From assembly GCA_025463055.1 (NCBI GenBank), contig JAOAPV010000047.1, forward strand, positions 62,001 through 126,000: DNA of 64,000 nt. The letters are read 5' to 3'. The notes below the pieces were generated by a model. The model ran no database searches, was not told the origin of the DNA, and worked only from the letters and a program-made list of their open reading frames with translations. The position numbers were made by a program, and so were the translations under genes. The DNA is from Candidatus Acidiferrum typicum. GTDB lineage: Bacteria; Acidobacteriota; Terriglobia; Acidiferrales; UBA7541. Positions 26,340 through 35,925 of the stretch are shown here, one piece after another; position 1 is the stretch's first letter; every line of letters starts with the position of its first letter.

Positions 26340-28012
26340 CGCGCACCCCCGGCAATAGTCGCGCGAACGCCGGGCTTGGTACCGGTGAAGTCAGTCTCGA
26401 ATCCTTGCACGCTGAGCGATCCTTTCATCGTTGTGCCATCGAACGTTCCGGTGAACAGCACGTCAGCCGGCGAACCCTCGATCGGAATGTTAATCGTGAA
26501 GCTGAACTTATCGACGCTAAGATACCCGCTGATAATGTTGGCAGTGCCGCGGGTGCTGGTGATCGTGCCGGAGAGCGAACCGTCGCCGGCCATCACGATG
26601 TCCGCGGTGGCGTCTTCCGCGCCTTCCGGCGTGGTGTACGAGAGCTTCCACTTGCCGGTGAGGTCTCCTTTAGGAGGATCTTTGGGCTTTTCCGGTTCCC
26701 GCACGGTGAATTTGCGGCCGTCGACAAACACAAATTTAATCTTCGTCTTTTCGTCGAAAATATCGCCATCGGCAATAACCAAGTTGGCGATTTTCCCGTT
26801 TTCGATAGACCCTAGCCGGTCGGCGACGCCAAACATTTCGGCAGGCGTCAGGGTAAACGCGCGAATCGCCGCGTCAGGGGAAAGCCCAGCGTCGATAGAT
26901 TTTTTCGCGGCCTTCAGCATGTCTTTCGGCGCGGTGATCGCACCGGAATAGAACGCAAACTTCACTCCCGCCTTCGCCAGCGCGGCCGGAGAAGAAGGCG
27001 CGCGGTCGCGAAAGCGCAGCGTATTGAGCGAAGGCACCTCGTCCGGGTCGGCGTCTTTATCCGCTTCAGGCCATTTCAGGTCCACCAGAACCGGGAGCTT
27101 CTTCGCCGCGATTTCGTTCGCGACTTCGTAGCTCATCTGGCAGCCGTAGAGGACCGCGTTCACATGCCAGCGGTCGGCAAGCTCAAACGCGCGCCGAATC
27201 TGCGTCGCATTGTTCGCGGGGATCAGCACCAACGCGTGGTCTTCCAGCGCATCGGCAAGAGCCTCGTCCGTTCGGTCATAGCGTGGTCGCGCTACGCCTC
27301 GCGGATTTTTTTCGTAGATAGCCTGAGACTTCGTGCTCCAGTCCGTGTCCAGCCAAACCTGGCGAACGTAAGCGAGCGAGCCCATCAGCGATCCGGGAAA
27401 ACTCGAGAAATTGCCGACGGGCTGCAAAGAAATTGGGATTGCAACCGGCGATTTCACCACCATATCGCCATTGCGCTCGCCGCCGAGATTCAGCAGAGCG
27501 GCCTGGCCGGGGAACATCCCGCCCTTGGGAGCCGAAATCACGGCGGTGAATCCGGCGGAGCGCCAGGTCTCGACGCGCTTATCACTCAGGCTCGCCTCGT
27601 CGGCCGCACTCCGCCACGGCGTGGCACCCGGCCGATCTTCCGGGCCATGCGAGACGGGCGGCTGCGGTCGCGCAACGCCTTCGCCGCCTGCGGGCGCGGG
27701 AGCCGGAGGAATGCCAACGTCTGTAAAAGAATCGATGAATCCGGGATAAACGATGAGTCCCTTACCTTCGATAAGCCAAGCCTCATCGGGGATGGTGGCG
27801 TCCTTGCTCACCGCTTTGATCACCCCTCGCGAGATAATGACGGTCGCGTTTTCCAGGCGCGGTCCCGAGACGGGAACAACGGTAGCTCCGCGAATGGCGA
27901 AGTATTGCGGCTCACCTCCCTGCGCCGCGGCGCGCGCCGCCCCCAAGATAGCCGTGCAGCCCACCGCGACCACGCCCAGCGCAAACCTCAACCCCTGCAA
28001 CGAAGAACGCAT
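26336..28012 (-). CDS. secreted amidohydrolase-family protein with C-terminal beta domain
   Basis: The 558-residue protein starts with a signal sequence (LRFALGVVAVGCTAILGAARAAA). It has the amidohydrolase beta sandwich (LENATVIISRGVIKAVSKD), a barrel entry YPGFIDSFTDVGI where the HxH is missing, and the C-terminal FTLTPAEMFGVADRLGSIEN. Residues about 440 to 550 form an extra beta-rich domain (GKWKLSYTTPEGAEDATADI, GSLSGTITSTRG, FTGTFDGTTMKGSLSV), resembling repeats found at the ends of other acidobacterial secreted enzymes. It is the first gene of the coupled three-gene set. Confidence 0.82.
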   Translation of the reverse strand: MRSSLQGLRFALGVVAVGCTAILGAARAAAQGGEPQYFAIRGATVVPVSGPRLENATVIISRGVIKAVSKDATIPDEAWLIEGKGLIVYPGFIDSFTDVGIPPAPAPAGGEGVARPQPPVSHGPEDRPGATPWRSAADEASLSDKRVETWRSAGFTAVISAPKGGMFPGQAALLNLGGERNGDMVVKSPVAIPISLQPVGNFSSFPGSLMGSLAYVRQVWLDTDWSTKSQAIYEKNPRGVARPRYDRTDEALADALEDHALVLIPANNATQIRRAFELADRWHVNAVLYGCQMSYEVANEIAAKKLPVLVDLKWPEADKDADPDEVPSLNTLRFRDRAPSSPAALAKAGVKFAFYSGAITAPKDMLKAAKKSIDAGLSPDAAIRAFTLTPAEMFGVADRLGSIENGKIANLVIADGDIFDEKTKIKFVFVDGRKFTVREPEKPKDPPKGDLTGKWKLSYTTPEGAEDATADIVMAGDGSLSGTITSTRGTANIISGYLSVDKFSFTINIPIEGSPADVLFTGTFDGTTMKGSLSVQGFETDFTGTKPGVRATIAGGAR

Positions 28013-28207
28013 TCACGACTCCTTAGTTTTGGAAAGCGCGATGACGCGATCCGACCCCAGCCTTCTGCAAACGCACGAGGCTAGTGGGAAGTTGCCACAG
28101 AGTCAAGGAGATAGGCCATGAAAAGTGGCCCTGGCGCGCCGTCATTCGCTCTTCAGCAAGAACCAGAATTCTTAGGGAACAAATCTTGGGCAAGCATCGT
28201 CCTCTTC

Positions 28208-28256
28208 TATTGGTATCCCATAGGGTGGTGCCCATCTGATATGGCTATCCCATAGG
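28208..28256. promoter_or_regulatory. two direct 17-base repeats before an ADOP gene
   Basis: TATTGGTATCCCATAGG (28208..28224) and TATGGCTATCCCATAGG (28240..28256) differ at three positions and begin 32 bases apart, about three turns of the helix, so a regulator could bind both on one face. They lie about 50 bases before the start of the permease gene at 28304. The site may be an operator for a PadR-type repressor, which commonly controls ADOP genes, though none is adjacent here. Confidence 0.45.
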
Positions 28257-28303
28257 ACGCGAGGTAAGCTGTGGTGGCTTCGGGTCTGGGGAAAGGAGAA
28301 GTT

Positions 28304-30946
28304 ATGAGAGCGCTCCGTGCATGGCTGGTCCGGCTTGCGGCGATGTTCCGCAAAGATTCAAGCGAGAAGGACCTCGGCGAGGAGCTCGAAGCTCACGTGC
28401 AGATGCACGTTGACGATGGTTTGCGGCGTGGCATGAGTGCGCAAGAAGCACACCGGGAGGCGCTTATAAAGCTGGGCGGAGTGACACAAACGCAAGAAAG
28501 CTATCGCGAGCGGCGAGGACTTCCCGTGCTGGAAACTTTTCTGCAAGATCTGCAGTTTGCAGCGCGCATGTTGCGAAAGAATCCGGGATTCACCGCCGTC
28601 GCCGTGTTGGTGATGGCGCTGGGAATCGGCGCGAACACTGCGATGTTCAGCGTCGTAAACACCGTACTGCTCAAGCCACTGGCTTTCAGCGATCCAGACC
28701 GTGTTGTGATCCTCTCCTCTTTGTGGAAACGAAGCTCCGCACATGGACAGGTGTCCGCGCCCGATTTTCGCGACTGGCACGATCAAAGCACCGCATTTGC
28801 GAACATGGCCTATTACGGATACACAAGCGACGATGAAACGTCCGTGAGTACGGGCTCCTCCGCGGAATACGCAAATGTCGCCATGGTTTCTCCCGACTTT
28901 TTCCAAGTGTTCCACGTGGAACCCAGCGTGGGGCGCGAATTTTCAGTCGAAGAACAAACGAAAGGGGGAGCCGCAGCGGTGATCGTCAGCAACGCGTATA
29001 GCATTGCTCACTTCGGCGATAGTGCAAAAGCGCTCGGGCAAACGTTGCGAATGTTCGGGAAAACGCTGAACGTTGTAGGTGTGATGCCCGCGGGCTTCCG
29101 ATTCCCCGGCAAAACGGACATCTGGTTTCCCACCAACACGATCTTTCCCGACACCGAGTCACGTTCCGGACATAACTATCATGTCGTGGCGCGCCTAAAG
29201 CCAGACGAATCGCTGGACCAGGCGCAAGCGCAAATGACCGCAATTGGAACGCGCCTAGAGCAAAAGTATCCCGACAGCAACAGCGGAAAAAATGTAGCGG
29301 TCACGCGCATGCGCGATGAAATGGTCAGCGATTTCCGTCTCACGCTCTGGATCATGCTGGCCGCGGTGGGCGCGGTGCTCCTCATCGCCTGCGCCAATCT
29401 CGCGAACATGCTGCTCGTAAAGTCGGTAGCGCGCACCAGGGAAATCGCCATTCGCGTTGCACTTGGTGCCGGCCGAGGCCGAATCCTGCGCCAGCTAATC
29501 ACGGAAAGCTTGCTAATGGGTCTGCTCGCCGGGGCTCTTGGCGTGCTGTTGGCGTTTTGGGGAGCGCGCGCACTGGTAGCCCTCGCGCCCGGCGATGTGC
29601 CGCGGCTTTCTGAAACGCACATCGATCTGGGCGTGCTGGCATTTGCGCTCGGAATTTCCCTGCTCGCCAGCGTCTTGTTCGGGCTCGCCCCCGCTATGCA
29701 GACATTGCGCGTGGATTTGAACAGCTCACTTAAGCAAGGCTCAACTCGCGCGACGGGGGGCGGCATTGCCGATCGCATGCGCGGCGCTTTAGTTGTCGCG
29801 GAAATCGCGTTGTCCATGATGCTGCTTACCGGAGCAGGCCTGCTTCTCAAGAGTTTCGTGGCATTGCAGAATGTCGCGCTTGGTTTCCGGCCCAACCGCA
29901 TCCTGGTAATGGAAGCGGACGTGCCTGCTTCCGACCTCGAGAGCGCCCGACGCGGAACGCGTTTTTACAAAGATTTGCTGGACCAAGTCGCCACGCTACC
30001 CGGCGTGCTGAATGCGGGAGCAACAAGGACCACGCCTGGGCATGTTTCCTCTGACGGTGGATATTGGATCGATCATCTGCCGAAAGAACTGAACGTGACC
30101 GCCCCGCAGGCGGTCTTTTCTGTTGCCGCGCCCGGGACATTTGCGACCCTAGGCATTCCTCTCATAAGTGGCCGCGACTTCAATGAAAGCGACACGTATG
30201 ACGCCCCGTTTTCCGCGGTAGTCAACCAAAAACTCGCGCGTGATGCATTTCCCGGCCAGGATCCCATAGGTCGTGTGATTTACTGCGGCTTCGATTCGCT
30301 AAATCCCATGAAGATCGTCGGCATTGTCGGCGATGTGCGCCAGTCTGGTCCCGGGCATCCGCCTTCCGCGGAGATCTACATGGCTTATCAGCAGCACCCT
30401 CAAGCTGCCGCTGGCATGAGCGTCTTGGTGCGCACCGCTATAGAACCGACCGCGCTGATTGAGACGCTGCGCAGCAAGGTGCACGCGCTTTCGACGGATG
30501 TACCCGTGAAGTTCACAACCGTGGAAGCGTCGCTCAGCGAAACCGTCGCGGCGCCTCGCTTTCGCACGCTACTGCTGGGAATATTTGCAGCTCTGGCCAT
30601 GTGCCTGGCGATGGCTGGAGTTTACGGCGTAATGTCCTACGTTGTGGGCCAGCGGGCGAACGAAATCGGCCTGCGTATGGCGCTCGGCGCGAGTCCGCGC
30701 GATGTGCTTCGCCTCATCTTAAGCCAGGCTCTTTCTCTTACATTTGTGGGCATAGCGATTGGTCTTGCCTCCGCCGCGGCTATGACGCAACTTCTCTCCA
30801 GCATGCTCTTCGGCGTGAAGGCCACTGATCCCCTTACCTATCTCGCAGTGGCGGCATTTCTCGGCTTCGTCGCCCTCGCCGCCAGCTACATTCCGGCCCG
30901 TCGAGCGATGCGCGTCGATCCTATCGTGGCGTTACGCTACGAATAG
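28304..30946 (+). CDS. ADOP-type ABC permease (MacB/FtsX family)
   Basis: The 880-residue protein starts at 28304 with AAGGAG eight bases upstream. It has an N-terminal soluble region of about 80 residues (MRALRAWLVRLAAMFRKD, EELEAHVQMHVDDGLRRGMS), then the first membrane segment and the MacB core with the motif GIGANTAMFSVVNTVLLKPL, the FtsX domain with VARTREIAIRVALGAGRGRI, a second periplasmic region and the final FtsX domain ending in [18 protein letters not shown]. This is the full ADOP layout. The role is export or envelope stress handling of unknown substrate, with an ATPase encoded elsewhere. Confidence 0.9.
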   Translation: MRALRAWLVRLAAMFRKDSSEKDLGEELEAHVQMHVDDGLRRGMSAQEAHREALIKLGGVTQTQESYRERRGLPVLETFLQDLQFAARMLRKNPGFTAVAVLVMALGIGANTAMFSVVNTVLLKPLAFSDPDRVVILSSLWKRSSAHGQVSAPDFRDWHDQSTAFANMAYYGYTSDDETSVSTGSSAEYANVAMVSPDFFQVFHVEPSVGREFSVEEQTKGGAAAVIVSNAYSIAHFGDSAKALGQTLRMFGKTLNVVGVMPAGFRFPGKTDIWFPTNTIFPDTESRSGHNYHVVARLKPDESLDQAQAQMTAIGTRLEQKYPDSNSGKNVAVTRMRDEMVSDFRLTLWIMLAAVGAVLLIACANLANMLLVKSVARTREIAIRVALGAGRGRILRQLITESLLMGLLAGALGVLLAFWGARALVALAPGDVPRLSETHIDLGVLAFALGISLLASVLFGLAPAMQTLRVDLNSSLKQGSTRATGGGIADRMRGALVVAEIALSMMLLTGAGLLLKSFVALQNVALGFRPNRILVMEADVPASDLESARRGTRFYKDLLDQVATLPGVLNAGATRTTPGHVSSDGGYWIDHLPKELNVTAPQAVFSVAAPGTFATLGIPLISGRDFNESDTYDAPFSAVVNQKLARDAFPGQDPIGRVIYCGFDSLNPMKIVGIVGDVRQSGPGHPPSAEIYMAYQQHPQAAAGMSVLVRTAIEPTALIETLRSKVHALSTDVPVKFTTVEASLSETVAAPRFRTLLLGIFAALAMCLAMAGVYGVMSYVVGQRANEIGLRMALGASPRDVLRLILSQALSLTFVGIAIGLASAAAMTQLLSSMLFGVKATDPLTYLAVAAFLGFVALAASYIPARRAMRVDPIVALRYE

Positions 30947-30979
30947 CGACTGTCTCCCGCGCAGCCAACGATTCCGCGG

Positions 30980-31792
30980 TTACTTTGCGTCTTTCTTTTG
31001 GATGGAAATCAGCTCGACCTCGAAGATCAGCGTCGCGTTCGGGCCTATCTGGCCGCCGGCGCCGCGCTCGGCGTAAGCCAATTCCGCGGGAACGAAAAGT
31101 TGCCACTTCGATCCCACAGGCATCAGCTGCAGCGCTTCCGTCCAGCCTTTAATCACCCCGGTAACCGGAAATGTAGCCGGCTGCCCGCGCTTGTACGAGC
31201 TGTCGAATTCCGTGCCGTCCAGGAGCGTGCCGCGATAGTTACAGACGACCTGGTCCGTGGCGGCTGGCTTGGGTCCGGTGCCTTCTTGTAGAACTTTGTA
31301 TTGCAAGCCGCTGGGCAGCGCCACCACGCCTTCTTTGGCCTTGTTGGCTTCGAGAAAAGCGAGTCCCTGCTTCTTGTTTGCCTCTCCCACTTGTTGTGCC
31401 GCCTCCTGCTGCTTCATGCGCAAGTCAGCTTGCAGTTGCGTGAGAATCGCCCGGGCTTCGTCTTCGGTTAGCAATGTTTTGCCGTTCGAAAAGGCATCTC
31501 GTAGGCCGCGTGCGAGAATCACCGGATCGATATCGATCGACTGCTTACGCAATCCCGTGCCAAAGTTCATGCCCATTGCATAGCTGGCTTTCTGTTTTTG
31601 TGTCTTTAAAGTGAGCGGCTGGCTCGTACCTGCAGGCGTTCGTGGCTTGACAGCTGTCCCTTGCTGGGGCGGCTTGGCTGGTGCAGCCGGTTGCGTTTTG
31701 GTGGGCGGCGGCGCCTGCTGTTGCGCCATGCTCTCGGGATGCACGCTCGCCGCGGCGAAAAGAACTAACGTGATGCGCAATAAATTTTTCAT
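30980..31792 (-). CDS. periplasmic FKBP-type peptidyl-prolyl isomerase
   Basis: The 270-residue protein has a signal peptide (LLRITLVLFAAASVHPESMA), a Pro/Ala/Gln-rich linker (PPPTKTQPAAPAKPP), an FKBP N-terminal dimerisation domain (KASYAMGMNFGTGLRKQ to EANKKQGLAFLEANKAK), and a C-terminal FKBP domain with GLQYKVLQEGTGPKP, YRGTLLDGTEFDSSYKRGQP, VIKGWTEALQLMPVGSKWQL and IGPNATLIFEVELI. These are the conserved active-site and fold segments of Mip/FkpA-type foldases, which help fold periplasmic proteins by isomerising prolyl bonds. It is transcribed convergently with the upstream ADOP gene. Confidence 0.92.
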   Translation of the reverse strand: MKNLLRITLVLFAAASVHPESMAQQQAPPPTKTQPAAPAKPPQQGTAVKPRTPAGTSQPLTLKTQKQKASYAMGMNFGTGLRKQSIDIDPVILARGLRDAFSNGKTLLTEDEARAILTQLQADLRMKQQEAAQQVGEANKKQGLAFLEANKAKEGVVALPSGLQYKVLQEGTGPKPAATDQVVCNYRGTLLDGTEFDSSYKRGQPATFPVTGVIKGWTEALQLMPVGSKWQLFVPAELAYAERGAGGQIGPNATLIFEVELISIQKKDAK

Positions 31793-31847
31793 CCAAGCAT
31801 TGTGGCACGGCTACAAAGCTTGGCCAAATTCCGGAAAGAGAAATTGC

Positions 31848-33665
31848 TTATGGTTTCTTCTTTTTGAACAGTCCGCCAATGGCGTCGACTGGATTATTTG
31901 GATTCTGCTGCTGTTGAGGCGCGGCCTTGGTCTGCGAACCGCCCCCGCCGAAACAACCCAATTGAGACTTCAGCATGCTCGCTGCAACTCCTCCCACGTC
32001 GGGGACAAACTTTGGATCTTTCGTCGTTCCTTTGATTTGGAACGGGATTGTCGGGCCACTGCCGCCGCTCGCATTCTTGCAATTTCCCATGATGTTTCCT
32101 GCGGCACCACCGACGCCCGCTGCACCAGTAACTTTTCCAAGCAAACCTCCTACGGCATTCGAAGCAGCTCCCGTCGCCGCGCCCCCCACAGCCCCAGCCG
32201 CCCCGCCAACCCCGCTTTTCAGCGTCGCCGCCATTTTGAAATCCAGATTGTTTTTCGCGTCGATCGCCCCGTTGCCCACCAGCGTTCCCAGCGCGGGCAG
32301 CAAAGCCTGAAAGTGCTGCACTTCGATCCCGGTCGGTGCGACGCGGAGATCACTGGTCATCTTCTCAATATCCAGGTCCTTGCCCGTATTTAACCCAACG
32401 AGGGAGCCCAACCCGGACATTTTTGAGCCGAGGTCAAATCCCACCAGCTTCGCGTTGAACATCCCAACGTTTCCAGAAGTAACCAGCTTGTTGGTCGGGC
32501 CGCTGAGCTCCAGGTTCATATTGAGCGTGCCCGCCTGCAGCGACGCACCATTTGGCATGTGAATTCCCACGGCCGGAAGGAACGCCTCCAAATCCTTCGC
32601 CGGCATGTTTTGCCCTTCCGCTTTGACGTGAAGAACCACGGCATCCGAATCGGCGGGCACTTCATAAGTGCCGCTGAGATGCGCGACGTCATTGCCGATT
32701 TTCAGTGTCGAGGGCTCAAGTACGCCGCGGTTTTTGCGCAGATCGTATTTCGTCTTGAAATCCACAATAACTGGAACGGCCGCGGGCGAGCCGCCAGACA
32801 CAAGGAGCGCCTTGGACAACTTAGCGCTGCCGCTGACGACCGCTTCGCCATTCTGCGAGGCGATGGTCGCATCCAAGTCGAGCAAGCCGCCCAGTCCCAA
32901 CGAAGGATCAAGGAACCCGGTGGTGGCGAGATTCAAATTGTTGACCGTAAGCTTGGCGTTCACCGGGGTCAGCGCGGTGTTCTCCTGATCGAGCGGTCCA
33001 GCCGTGCCGTCGAGCTTAAGAGTGCCGCCGCCGGGAAGATTCGCGGTAAGCGTCACAGGAAACTTGGTTGTGAGCGAAACGTTCGAAGCGGTCAGGTCCA
33101 CTTTGTCGTACGTGCTGCGCTTTTGCGAGTTCGTCGAGCCGACAACCACGCGCCCGTTCCGCAGCTCCAGTTTCTCAACCGAAAACTCGCTCGCGCTCGA
33201 GGGCGCCTTTTCCCCTTGCTGCGGTGGGGGCGCCTGCTGCGGGGTCCCTGCTTGCTTCTCCTGCGATTTTGCCGCCGACGCGCCGAACGATGAGTAGTTC
33301 CATACCCCACCCGGATTGCGCAGCAGCGTAACCTCCGGACTATCGATCACAACGGTTGTGATATTCAAGTCTTTGTGCAAGATGAGCGGCACGAGCTCAA
33401 CGCCCACTTTGATGGACTTCGCCGTAAGAAATGGAGAGTTACTGAACTTCGGGTCATCGGCGATAGACAAATTGTCCGCCGCAAGCGAGCCGGTGAACAG
33501 CGACAGGCTCAGGTTCCCGACCTCGACTTTGCGGCCCAGCGCCGCGGAAGCCTTTTCTTCAATCGTCGGCCGGAACTGATTGACAGGAATAAGGAACGGC
33601 GCTACCAGCACTAGCACCACAAGAACAACGATGACAACGAGTAGGACGCGAAGACTACGGCGCAT
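31848..33665 (-). CDS. AsmA-family envelope protein
   Basis: The 605-residue protein begins at the ATG at 33665 (GGAGG six bases upstream) with one membrane segment (VLLVVIVVLVVLVLVAPFLI). The AsmA signature follows: FRPTIEEKASAALGRKVEVG and NLSLSLFTGSLAADNLSIAD. The rest is a repeated beta structure (VPVIVDFKTKYDLRKNRGVL, VVLHVKAEGQNMPAKDLEAF, LVTSGNVGMFNAKLVGFDLG), as in bridge-like lipid carrier proteins of the AsmA/TamB group. The C-terminus is Gly/Ala-rich and then Gln/Pro-rich. It is likely anchored in the inner membrane and works in the periplasm on phospholipid or envelope balance. Confidence 0.85.
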   Translation of the reverse strand: MRRSLRVLLVVIVVLVVLVLVAPFLIPVNQFRPTIEEKASAALGRKVEVGNLSLSLFTGSLAADNLSIADDPKFSNSPFLTAKSIKVGVELVPLILHKDLNITTVVIDSPEVTLLRNPGGVWNYSSFGASAAKSQEKQAGTPQQAPPPQQGEKAPSSASEFSVEKLELRNGRVVVGSTNSQKRSTYDKVDLTASNVSLTTKFPVTLTANLPGGGTLKLDGTAGPLDQENTALTPVNAKLTVNNLNLATTGFLDPSLGLGGLLDLDATIASQNGEAVVSGSAKLSKALLVSGGSPAAVPVIVDFKTKYDLRKNRGVLEPSTLKIGNDVAHLSGTYEVPADSDAVVLHVKAEGQNMPAKDLEAFLPAVGIHMPNGASLQAGTLNMNLELSGPTNKLVTSGNVGMFNAKLVGFDLGSKMSGLGSLVGLNTGKDLDIEKMTSDLRVAPTGIEVQHFQALLPALGTLVGNGAIDAKNNLDFKMAATLKSGVGGAAGAVGGAATGAASNAVGGLLGKVTGAAGVGGAAGNIMGNCKNASGGSGPTIPFQIKGTTKDPKFVPDVGGVAASMLKSQLGCFGGGGSQTKAAPQQQQNPNNPVDAIGGLFKKKKP

Positions 33666-33924
33666 GAACAACCTCCGAATTGGCAGGGACGGGAACGTGA
33701 ACGCGAACGCGGTCGCGGCGAGGGCGATAGTAGCATAGGCATATCCAATAACCCCTACAGGGGAAACCCGATTAGGTGTGTCGTAGCCAAGACCAAAGCT
33801 TCAATTCCTACATAGATTACGGTAGAGAATTAGTTTGAAGCCTACCCGACAAACGGGTAACGTAAGCGCCACCTCATTCTCCCATTTGGTCGGATTTAGT
33901 CGGCAAAGAAAAAGGTAGGGCAAC

Positions 33925-34737
33925 ATGGAGCCAATCAGCCGGGCCCCTAGTCAACGGCTATTCCTAGTACTTATTGCGCTGTTCGTTTCGATGGCGAGCG
34001 GGCGCGCTTGCGCAGCTCAGCAACATGTCCTCGCCAATCTGCCCGATGCTCCAACGCCAAAGGAACCGCTTGATGAACCCCAGCAGAAGGCCGCCACCAG
34101 CCGCCCCACGACGACTTACGACATTTTGAGCCGAAGGTCATTTTTTTTCCCAGACCTCGCCTACACGACTAGGCCGCTGAGCAGCGGGCAAAAGTTTCTG
34201 CTGGCTGCGGACGAAAGCGCCGCCCCCTCCGCCCTCATAGTAGCGGCCATGAGCGCTGGCATCACGCAAGCCCGCAATTCCTGGCCGGGCTACGGCCAGG
34301 GATGGAATGCCTACGGCAAACGCTACGGCGCAACCCTTGCGCTCAACGCTTCAACCGACATGTTTGGAACGTTTTTGCTGCCGTCCGTGCTTCACCATGA
34401 TCCGCGCTACTTCGTCCTCTCGCATGGCACCTTCTCCCAGAAAGTAGGCCACGCGCTCAAGAGCGTCCTGGTGACGCGCACGGATTCCGGAGGACGCGCT
34501 CCAAATATCTCCGGCATCCTCGGTCCCCTCGGCGCTGAGGGTCTCGCAAACACATATCTCCCTGACGCGGAGCGATCCGCAGGCCAAACGTTTGAGCGCT
34601 TCGGAATTCAGATCGCCGTAATTGCCGCCGGCAACGTAGCCAAGGAATTTTGGCCCGCGATTTTCAAGACGCTGCGCGTTGGCAAGGTCATGCCCGGCGC
34701 AAGCCCGGACGCTCGTTCCGACTCTGCAAGGCAGTAA
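33925..34737 (+). CDS. secreted acidobacterial protein with LPDAP motif
   Basis: The 270-residue protein has a signal peptide (RLFLVLIALFVSMASGRACA) followed by VLANLPDAPTPKEPL, an element found after the signal peptide of many acidobacterial secreted proteins. The body is mostly alpha-helical with small-residue-rich helices (ALIVAAMSAGITQARNSWPG, YGATLALNASTDMFGTFLLP), perhaps membrane-associated, and a conserved-looking HHDPRYFVLSHGTF. AGGTAGGG precedes the start. No enzymatic motif is recognised. It lies between an AsmA-like gene and a sensor kinase, both on the other strand. Confidence 0.6.
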   Translation: MEPISRAPSQRLFLVLIALFVSMASGRACAAQQHVLANLPDAPTPKEPLDEPQQKAATSRPTTTYDILSRRSFFFPDLAYTTRPLSSGQKFLLAADESAAPSALIVAAMSAGITQARNSWPGYGQGWNAYGKRYGATLALNASTDMFGTFLLPSVLHHDPRYFVLSHGTFSQKVGHALKSVLVTRTDSGGRAPNISGILGPLGAEGLANTYLPDAERSAGQTFERFGIQIAVIAAGNVAKEFWPAIFKTLRVGKVMPGASPDARSDSARQ

Positions 34738-34764
34738 TTCATCGCTGTCTAGCAAGCGTGCTGG

Positions 34765-35925
34765 TCAGGCGGAAGCCTCTAAACTCCCGGCTGCCGCGGA
34801 CCTCGCTTCCATCGGCGGAGGCGGCGCTATAGCAGGAAGGCGCGCCGTCACAATCGTGCCTTTGCCTTCGCCATCCGAGTGAATATCCAAGGCCCCGCCA
34901 AGCTGTCGCAAGCGCTCGCGCATTCCCCGGATGCCTACGCCGGGAGTCCCCGTTGAGGACGAAATAATTTCCGACCGCTTCTGCTGCGGAATGCCTTTCC
35001 CCTTATCTTCCACCTCGACGTGCACGTGCCCGTCACTATGCGCGATAACTATTCGCGCCACGGTACTTCCCGAATGCCGGTGGATGTTGGTCAGGCACTC
35101 TTGCACCACGCGAAATATCGCGGTTTCCAGGTCGCGCGACAACCGTCCAAAATCCTGCGGAATCTGCAAGTCGATATCGATCTTGCTGCGCTCGGCGAAT
35201 CCTCGTACATACCAGGTGAGCGCCGAGGAAAGACCAGCCTCGTCAAGCAGCGGCGGATGCAGCAAGTAAGAAATCGTCCGGATGTCCGCGCTCATGTCGT
35301 TGACCAGCGCCGTGCTGTCCGTAATGATGCTAGCGGTCTTCGCCAGTTTCTCGATATCCGCTCCCACCGCCGCAAGGTTCATCGACAATGCCGCGAGCGT
35401 CTGCCCCACGCTGTCGTGGAGCTCGCGTGCGATCCGGCGGCGCTCCTCATCCTGCAAGTGCAACAGGCGCGCGGACAACTCGCCCAAATTGTGGTTGGCG
35501 TCGTTCAGTTCCGCGGTGCGTTGCTGTACCTTCTCTTCCAGGTCGCTCTGCGCCCGGTGCAATGCTGCGCTGTCGCGACGCACAAAGTCACCAATGGCGA
35601 CAATCGCCGCCGCCCCCAACGCAAACGCAACCATGCCTGCACCTTGCGGGGCATACGGAAGGCTCAGTGAGTACTTCGGCGATATAAGTAAATAGCGGGT
35701 TCCTACAATTCCCAGGAGGGTGACCAGAGCGGAAGGTCCTATGCCGCAACACCAAGCGGCAAATGCCACCGCTGGGTACAGGGTTACATAAGGCAAATAA
35801 TCGCCAAGCAGCGGGTTCAGCGCGCACCGAGCCGCAAGTGCCACAATCACCGCGCACAAAGCGACACTATAGCGTGCTGCGGCATTGCTGGAAATGCGGG
35901 CCGAAGTAACAGCCAGCCTGCCCAT
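34765..35925 (-). CDS. NarX-type sensor histidine kinase
   Basis: The 386-residue protein has about four hydrophobic N-terminal segments in the arrangement of DUF4118/MASE-type sensors (YSVALCAVIVALAARCAL, YVTLYPAVAFAAWCCGIGPS), a coiled coil (AQSDLEEKVQQRTAELNDAN), a HisKA_3 domain with His170 in RRIARELHDSVGQTLAAL, and an HATPase domain (VQECLTNIHRHS, VEDKGKGIPQ, GVGIRGMRERLRQLGG). The frame extends to a TTG at 36000 and an ATG at 35988, but the ATG at 35925 gives the usual start before the first segment. No response regulator gene is adjacent. The signal is unknown. Confidence 0.87.
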   Translation of the reverse strand: MGRLAVTSARISSNAAARYSVALCAVIVALAARCALNPLLGDYLPYVTLYPAVAFAAWCCGIGPSALVTLLGIVGTRYLLISPKYSLSLPYAPQGAGMVAFALGAAAIVAIGDFVRRDSAALHRAQSDLEEKVQQRTAELNDANHNLGELSARLLHLQDEERRRIARELHDSVGQTLAALSMNLAAVGADIEKLAKTASIITDSTALVNDMSADIRTISYLLHPPLLDEAGLSSALTWYVRGFAERSKIDIDLQIPQDFGRLSRDLETAIFRVVQECLTNIHRHSGSTVARIVIAHSDGHVHVEVEDKGKGIPQQKRSEIISSSTGTPGVGIRGMRERLRQLGGALDIHSDGEGKGTIVTARLPAIAPPPPMEARSAAAGSLEASA

